This document shows, piece after piece, positions 55,624-62,700 of a stretch of DNA of 64,000 nt. The DNA is from Pachypanchax playfairii. Lineage: Eukaryota > Chordata > Actinopteri > Cyprinodontiformes > Aplocheilidae. How positions within the stretch are numbered: position 1 is the first letter of the stretch; each line of letters starts with the position of its first letter. The stretch spans positions 7,600,663-7,664,662 of the forward strand of contig SSNP01000007.1 of the NCBI GenBank assembly GCA_006937955.1, in the 5' to 3' direction. The translations under genes and the position numbers were made by a program. Under the pieces are notes generated by a model. That model had not been told where the DNA came from. It made no database searches and saw only the letters and a program-made list of their open reading frames with translations.

Positions 55624-58600
55624 TGACTCCAAAACTAAAATGTCAAGTGAAAAATAAAAAAATTTCTGTGAAATTTTTGCAGAGTTACCACATTTTAAGT
55701 ATTGGTTCATGGTATTGGTTAACTGGTTAACGGGTATATTAGAATGGTATGAATGGCCCTGATACCCAATACCAGTATTGTATCAGTGCATCCCTATTTG
55801 TCATCAGCTTTTTCATCAGAGAACTTGAATTCTGAATATTTTGAACTAAATAAATGCTAGTTTGATCTGATATGCACCACCTCATTCAAGTGAATGAGAA
55901 AGTGTGTCCAAACCTTTGGCTGGTAGTGTAATAATCATTTATTTAATCCTTATGTGGTTTTCCAGACATGCAGTAGTGACACATTTGGATTCACCTCATA
56001 TTAATTCAAAATAAAAACATTTGAATAGTTTAAACTGTCTGTTGGGGGTTTTTGATGCTGAGAGCATTGCAGGGTAAATGAGAGACGGCGGCTGGGACTG
56101 ACAGTAACTCACCTTGCTGTGGACCATCAGCTCGATCCCAAGATCCAATTATGAGCTTTTTAGCTGCAACAGCTTTACAATACACTCACCTTAAAGATGC
56201 ATTTAATCAATATTAAGGCTTTATAGTTGTCTGGACAGGCTATGTTTTTTTACTGTACAGCGTACTACCTTTTTTGGTTCAGAGAATGAAAATTGCCATT
56301 CACACTTGACACTGTAGGGAATAAGGGAGCTAAGCTTATCCAGTCACACCAAATAATGAGCTTGACACATTTGCAGTCATAAGCAGAAACTTTTGCCTTT
56401 CTGTTTTTTACAACTTGTGCCAAACTTCTCCAATACTCACCTGGAATAAAACACCACAGACAGTTGGTTTTCCTTAGGGGCTGGGAAATAAACAAGCTAG
56501 CTTGTTTTGACAGAGCTGAATATAGACCTTTACTCCTTTTGACATGTTTCATTGGCCTGCCTTTCCATTAGATGCTTATGACATGTATGCATAAATCACA
56601 GTGGACTGGTGTGTAGGCCTCTCAGGCTGAGATGAATACGCTGCTGCTGAATGAGACATCCAGCTGAGACAACCAAATATTATGTTGATGCTCACCGCTC
56701 AGAGGATAAAATAGGGTGGCTTTTTGTCTCACTCAAATTATAGACTCACAGCTCGCTCTCATAATATAACTAGATCTTTTTAAATGTTATTTATTCTTTT
56801 TTTTAATGATTTTTACCATGCTGCTGTGAGACTCAAAGAGAAAAAGAGATGCAAAATAAGGTCGCTGCCAGACACAGGAGTAATTTGTTTTGTTTGGTTA
56901 ACATCTCAGATTGGATTATATCTAAGGACACCTTTTTTTTCTTTTGAATGTGAAATGTTTTGGAATAATTTGTCAAAGTTCAAGGAACGGGCAGATTAAT
57001 TGTTGATTTTGCATTTGTATGACTGAATGGATGGGGGTTTATATAAGGCCCAACCTAAGAAAACGACTCTGATAACATGACACATGCTCTCTGAATCTGT
57101 GCTCACTGTGTGCAGAGGCAACTGTGATCACAAGTCCAGCAGGCCACCTGGATGTGACTGTGGGTGAGAGCATTGTGCTGCCCTGTCAGGTTTCGCACGA
57201 TCCAACACTTGACCTGAAGTTCACCTGGTTCTTCAACGAGCAGCTCATCCATTTTGGAAGGCAGGGTTCCTTTTTTGAAAAAGTTGGTGGGGTAAGTTAG
57301 TATCATCTGTGTATTGAACCTGTACATCTATTATAAAAAGATATATAAATGTAAGCTTTTAGTATCTGAGAACAAGTTTAAATCACAGCCATAAGAGACT
57401 TGTGAATATAGTTTAAAACATGTGTATACTTTTTTTATTTCAGATAAAACTCTTTACAGTATAGATTAAAACCACTAATGAAGCATTCTGTTCAGGAGAC
57501 ACGCTGCAGCAGTTTCACATCTTAATTCTCTTAAGTAGGAATTTTTGGCTCTAGATATAACAGTAGTTAATGATGAATCGTGCAAGATTCCTGATATATT
57601 CTCTTCTTACTGACTAGAATAATATTTCTTGTTCACTCTGTTTGTTAATAACACCCATTTTATTGACCAAAGCAGCAAGTCTGCATGTTACAATGTGCAG
57701 CTGAGCATTACTTTTAGCATCTAAAGCAATATTTCATCCATTTTAAATTATGTTTCAATTATGTTTCCATGTTAACATCATAAATATATCTATAGAAATA
57801 CATATATCTACATATATATGTGCTGTGTTATCCTTGTATCGCTTCCTGAACAGCATCAGTTTGTACAAACAGATTTTGCTATTTGTGCCTGCCTGATCCT
57901 GAGATGTTTGACAGAATTGTGAGTCTTGGTACCTTATTATGTCAAAGCAGATTTACTCTACAACAGGTGTAGTCAATTTAGTCCTTCTGTTGTATAGTGA
58001 GTTCACTTTGAGTTTAAGGCAAGACAGACCATACCTGTTTTCGGAGGTAGAAAGGACAGGCAGAGAGACAAAGACATTTACAGTGGGGCAAAAAAGTATT
58101 TAGTCAGCCACCAATTGTGTAAGTTCTCCCACTTAAAAAGATCAGAGAGGCCTGTAATTTTCATCATAGGTATACCTCAACTATGAGAGACAAAATGAGG
58201 AAAAAAATCCAGAAAATCACATTGTCTGATTTTTAAAGAATTTATTTGCAAATTATGGTGGAAAATAAGTATTTGGTCACCTACAAACAAGTAAGATTTC
58301 TGGCTTTCACAGACCAGTAACTTCTTTAAGAGGCTCCTTGGTCCTCCACTCGTTACCTGTATTAATGGCACCTGTGTGAACTCGTTATCAGTATAAAAGA
58401 CACCTGTCCACAACCTCAAACAGTCATGCTCCAAACTCCACTATGGCCAAGACCAAAGAGCTGTCAAAGGACACCAGAAACAAAATTGTAGACCTTCACC
58501 AGGCTGGGAAGACTGAATCTGCAATAGGTAAGCAGCTTGGTGTGAAGAAATCAACTGTGGGAGCAATTATTAGAAAATGGAAGACATACAAGACCACTGA

Positions 58601-59685
58601 TAATCTCCCTCGATCTGGGGCTCCACGCAAGATCTCACCCCGTGGGGTCAAAATGATCACAAGAACGGTGAGCAAAAATCCCAGAACCACACGGAGGGAC
58701 CTAGTGAATGACCTGCAGAGAGCTGGGACCAAAGTAACAAAGGCTACCATCAGTAACACACTACGCCGCCAGGGACTCAAATCCTGCAGGGCCAGACGTG
58801 TCCCCCTGCTGAAGCCAGGACACGTCCAGGCCCGTCTGCGGTTTGCTAGAGAGCATTTGGATGATCCAGAAGAGGATTGGGAGAACATCATATGGTCAGA
58901 TGAAACCAAAATAGAACTTTTTGGTAGAAACTCAACTTGTCGTGTTTGGAGGGGAAAGAATGCTGAGTTGGATCCAAAGAACACCATACCTACTGTAAAG
59001 CATGGGGGTGGAAACATCATGCTTTGGGGCTGTTTTTCTGCAAGGGGACCAGGACGACTGATCCGTGTAAAGGAAAGAATGAATGGGGCCATGTATCGTA
59101 AGATTTTGAGTGAAAACCTCCTTCCATCAGCAAGGGCATTGAAAATGAGACGTGGCTGGGTCTTTCAGCATGACAATGATCCCAAACACACCGCCCGGGC
59201 AACGAAGGAGTGGCTTCGTAAGAAGCATTTCAAGGTCCTGGAGTGGCCTAGCCAGTCTCCAGATCTCAACCCCATAGACAATCTCTGGAGGGAGTTGAAA
59301 GTCCGTGTTGCCCAGCGTCAGCCCCAAAACATGACTGCTCTAGAGGAGATCTGCATGGAGGAATGGGCCAAAATACCAGCAACAGTGTGTGAAAACCTTG
59401 TGAAGACTTACAGAAAACGTTTGACCTCTGTCATTGCCAACAAAGGCTATATAACAAAGTATTGAGATTAACTTTTGTTATTGACCAAATACTTATTTTC
59501 CACCATAATTTGCAAATAAATTCTTTAAAAATCAGACAATGTGATTTTCTGGATTTTTTTTCCTCATTTTGTCTCTCATAGTTGAGGTATACCTATGATG
59601 AAAATTACAGGCCTCTCTGATCTTTTTAAGTGGGAGAACTTACACAATTGGTGGCTGACTAAATACTTTTTTGCCCCACTGTATA

Positions 59686-59752
<67 letters not shown>

Positions 59753-62700
59753 AGAGGTGGGGGCTTAGAAAACAATACAGAGACAACAAAAACAAAATTG
59801 TTGATTTAATATCCGAAAAGAAGCCTAAAAAGCTAATGGCTTGTCCAAGAATAGGAAACCAAACTGACAAAAATGGATCCCTGCTGTCTTGAAACAGCTC
59901 GAGTCTCCAACATTTCCCTGCAGTACAGGGGAATGTTATTTTACAAACCTTTACAACCATGTCAGATTCATATTAAATGGTATTTAACATGGAAATCTGT
60001 CATTATTTAAAAGCATAAAAAGCACCAGTAGCAGCAAACTAAAACATTTTTATGGGCATCCACAAGTGTCAAGCATGTTTTTCCCCAAATTTCTCCTGAA
60101 ATAATTTAGACATTGATGTCAGTTTGAATGTTTTTAAACATTCATAAAAATTAAATGGAGGTTTTACCAAATTTATGTGAACTGCTTTAAAAGTTTTGAG
60201 AGTTGAGCTGTTTTAAGACATCAGCAATCTGCTTATATCTTACCTGTATTACGACTAGCTGTTAACTCACCACTCCTTACAGGTCATAAATGTTACTGTT
60301 TCAGATCAAGACCATTCAAGAAGCTATCTACAATAGTTAAAATATTATTTCCAAATTTTACACAGAAACACTTTTTTAAATGATCCAAAGAAAATCCCTT
60401 TAATAAGGAAAAGCAGTTTTCAGTGTTTTAGCAAGATTTTTGACAAAAGCTGGAGACATTATTTTATGCTGAAAGCTTGGAGTGTCTTTTTTGTAATATA
60501 TATATATAATTTTCCATAACAAGAGCCCTGTAATCTACTCCATCCAGAGTTATAATTTTTTAATAACGGTAGGGAGTTTTTGAAGCAGGAATGATTTAGA
60601 GCAAAAGAATTTTTATCTCCATAAAATGTCTCAGATTTTTCATCAAAGTAGTCTTGAAGCTACATTTTCATTTACTGTTCCTAACTTTTACAGACAACAC
60701 ATCAACTTGACATTAGCTCTGACTTTAAAGTTCAAAGCTAATAATGTGTTTGGCATTGAATGTTTTTTTTTCTGAAGGGAAAATTGAAACAGGGTGGATA
60801 AAAAGAGACAGAGCTGAAAGCAGCTTTTTAATTCCTCACAAAGATCTGCCCTCATAAGTGATTGTGAAAAGCAGCACTCGGGTATCTGCTGTGTCCCTGG
60901 ACTTGTGTCTTTCTCTTGATGAAATAAACAGAAATCTACCAGAAAATAATTTGACATTGCACCAGTTTCAAAAGTTCTTTTAATCTATTTTTCAACCTAA
61001 AGATTCTGTCAATTTACAGTTTTTTTATTATCTTTTATTACCCTTTGTTCTTTTTGTTTCTTTTCATTCTTATCTCTGTATCAATAGCGGTCAGCTGGAG
61101 ACATTATGATACGCAATATCCAACTGAGGCATGCTGGGAAGTACACTTGCGCTGTTCAGACCAAGGTGGACAGTGTGTCTATTGCCACAGATGTTGTTGT
61201 CAGAGGTGAGCATGTCCATTGTTTTGGAAAAATAATGCAATTATTATTGTACCATTATTTACTAAATCAGCTGAAATCACCAGAAGTTGAGAGGTAAAGA
61301 ATAAAAACACAAAGTAAACACATATAGGTAAATCCATGAACCTAATCAAAGACAAAAAATACATTTATATATGATCATTTCTAATCCAGCTAAGAGATAT
61401 TTTTTTCAGATTTACTTTCACAGTTCAAACAATGAAGGATTAAGATCTGCTCTCCCACTAATCCATCTCTTACATCAGCTCTAAGTGTGGCCCACCCACT
61501 CCGTGTCTCTGTTCTACTTCCTCTTCATTAATCTTTGCAGCATTTTTCATTCTGTGTGAGTGAACTGTAACTAATAATCCTTGCAGGTCCTCCAGGCCCG
61601 CCTTTAGACTGTCAGGTGACAGAGATTACTGAGACCACTGCCTCTCTGTCCTGGAGACCTGGCATGGACAACCACAGTCCCATCCTCAGCTACACCATCC
61701 AGGCCCGGACACCCTTCTCCCTGGGTTGGCAGGCAGTCACTACTGGTAAGCTGGATTTATCTGAGAGCCTGGGTGTGTGCTGGGGGAAGCTCACATAGGT
61801 AGATACAGTAAGTAAAATTAGTGATGACGTGTGGGTGGTATCCATTCAAGTTATGAAAGGAAACTAGAAAAGGCATCAATAGGTGGGCGGACTCTTTGTG
61901 AGTAAATTTTGCATGGTTTTGATAAAATACGATTCGTGTGATCTTTCTCAGTTCCTGAAATGCTGAGAGGGAAGCAGCTCTCAACTACGGTTGTTGATTT
62001 GAGTCCCTGGGTGGAGTATGAGTTCAGAGTTTTGGCAACCAACAGTATAGGAACAGGAGAGCCCAGCAAACCCTCCAAGAAGGCTCGCACTAAAGAAATG
62101 CGTATGTATCAGAAACTCCTTACTTCTTTTTTTTTTTTTTGCTGCTAACAGTCGTTGACACGATTGGTTTATAGTTTGTGCACACAGTGTTTTGCCTTAT
62201 AATGCAACATGTTCTCATTATGTCTGACATGCCTGTTTCCAAGAGCTCTACCTCTTTAACAGGGTTAGTCTTTTCCTCGACCCGAGAACCAAATGTGGAA
62301 GTTGAGGCTGACACAATACAATGTTCCTTTCATGGCTGACTCTAGTTTAAATCTTCGGTTCTACTCCCTCCATATAAATACATGGAAGATTGTCCTGCAA
62401 CAGAGATGTCAGATTTAATTAAGCTGTGCTGGCAGAAGTGTTGTTTGCACGCAGTGCCCCCCAGCTTCTATCCTTTGTCAAGTCTACATCTCAAAGAGTC
62501 GATACAATTTAAACATGATGTTTTTGGAAACCCCACTGTGTTTCTTTTTAACAAAGACTGTATATAGTCTTTATTGTCAGTTGAGCAAAGTCTATATAAG
62601 AATGTGGTCTCTTGTTTTGTGCCTTCACTTTTAAAATGTTCTTAAAGTTTCCATTCTTTGGTAATATGTTTGACTTAAATTAATGTTCTAATGAAGAAAG

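Larger units (their letters stand above)
51354..57115 (+). other. Intron 11 (5762 bp)
   Basis: Contains the second hAT-like copy with a trinucleotide expansion (55413-55796) and a Tc1-type end relic (55881-55930). A G run lies at about 52157-52166. No coding sequence is recognised. Confidence 0.78.
58081..59681 (+). mobile_element. Full-length Tc1/mariner transposon (1601 bp)
   Basis: Bounded by inverted repeats of 199 and 200 bp starting 'cagtggggcaaaaaagtatt', flanked by TA on each side (58079-58080 and 59682-59683), the target duplication of the superfamily. The repeats have the long IR/DR layout of fish Tc1 elements: a motif 'aagtatttagtca' near the outer end recurs as 'aagtatttggtca' at the inner end. 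One uninterrupted transposase gene lies inside. The element has the same orientation as the host gene. Its wording matches a Tc1 family present in many fish. Confidence 0.96.
57292..61087 (+). other. Intron 12 (3796 bp)
   Basis: Its centre is occupied by the complete Tc1 element (58081-59681) and the (TA)n tract beside it. Without the element the intron would be about 2.2 kb. 59750-61087 is AT-rich and shows nothing else. Confidence 0.85.

Noticed and set aside
57116..57119. Alternative acceptor two bases later at exon 12 (TGCAGAG)
   Set aside because: It breaks the frame; the first AG gives EATVITSP in the Ig6 frame.
58496..59092. 198-codon open frame on the - strand
   Set aside because: It is the antisense shadow of the Tc1 transposase gene and resembles no protein I know.
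59640..59960. 106-codon - strand open frame with Tyr-Ile repeats
   Set aside because: It reads through the (TA)n tract and the end of the Tc1 inverted repeat.
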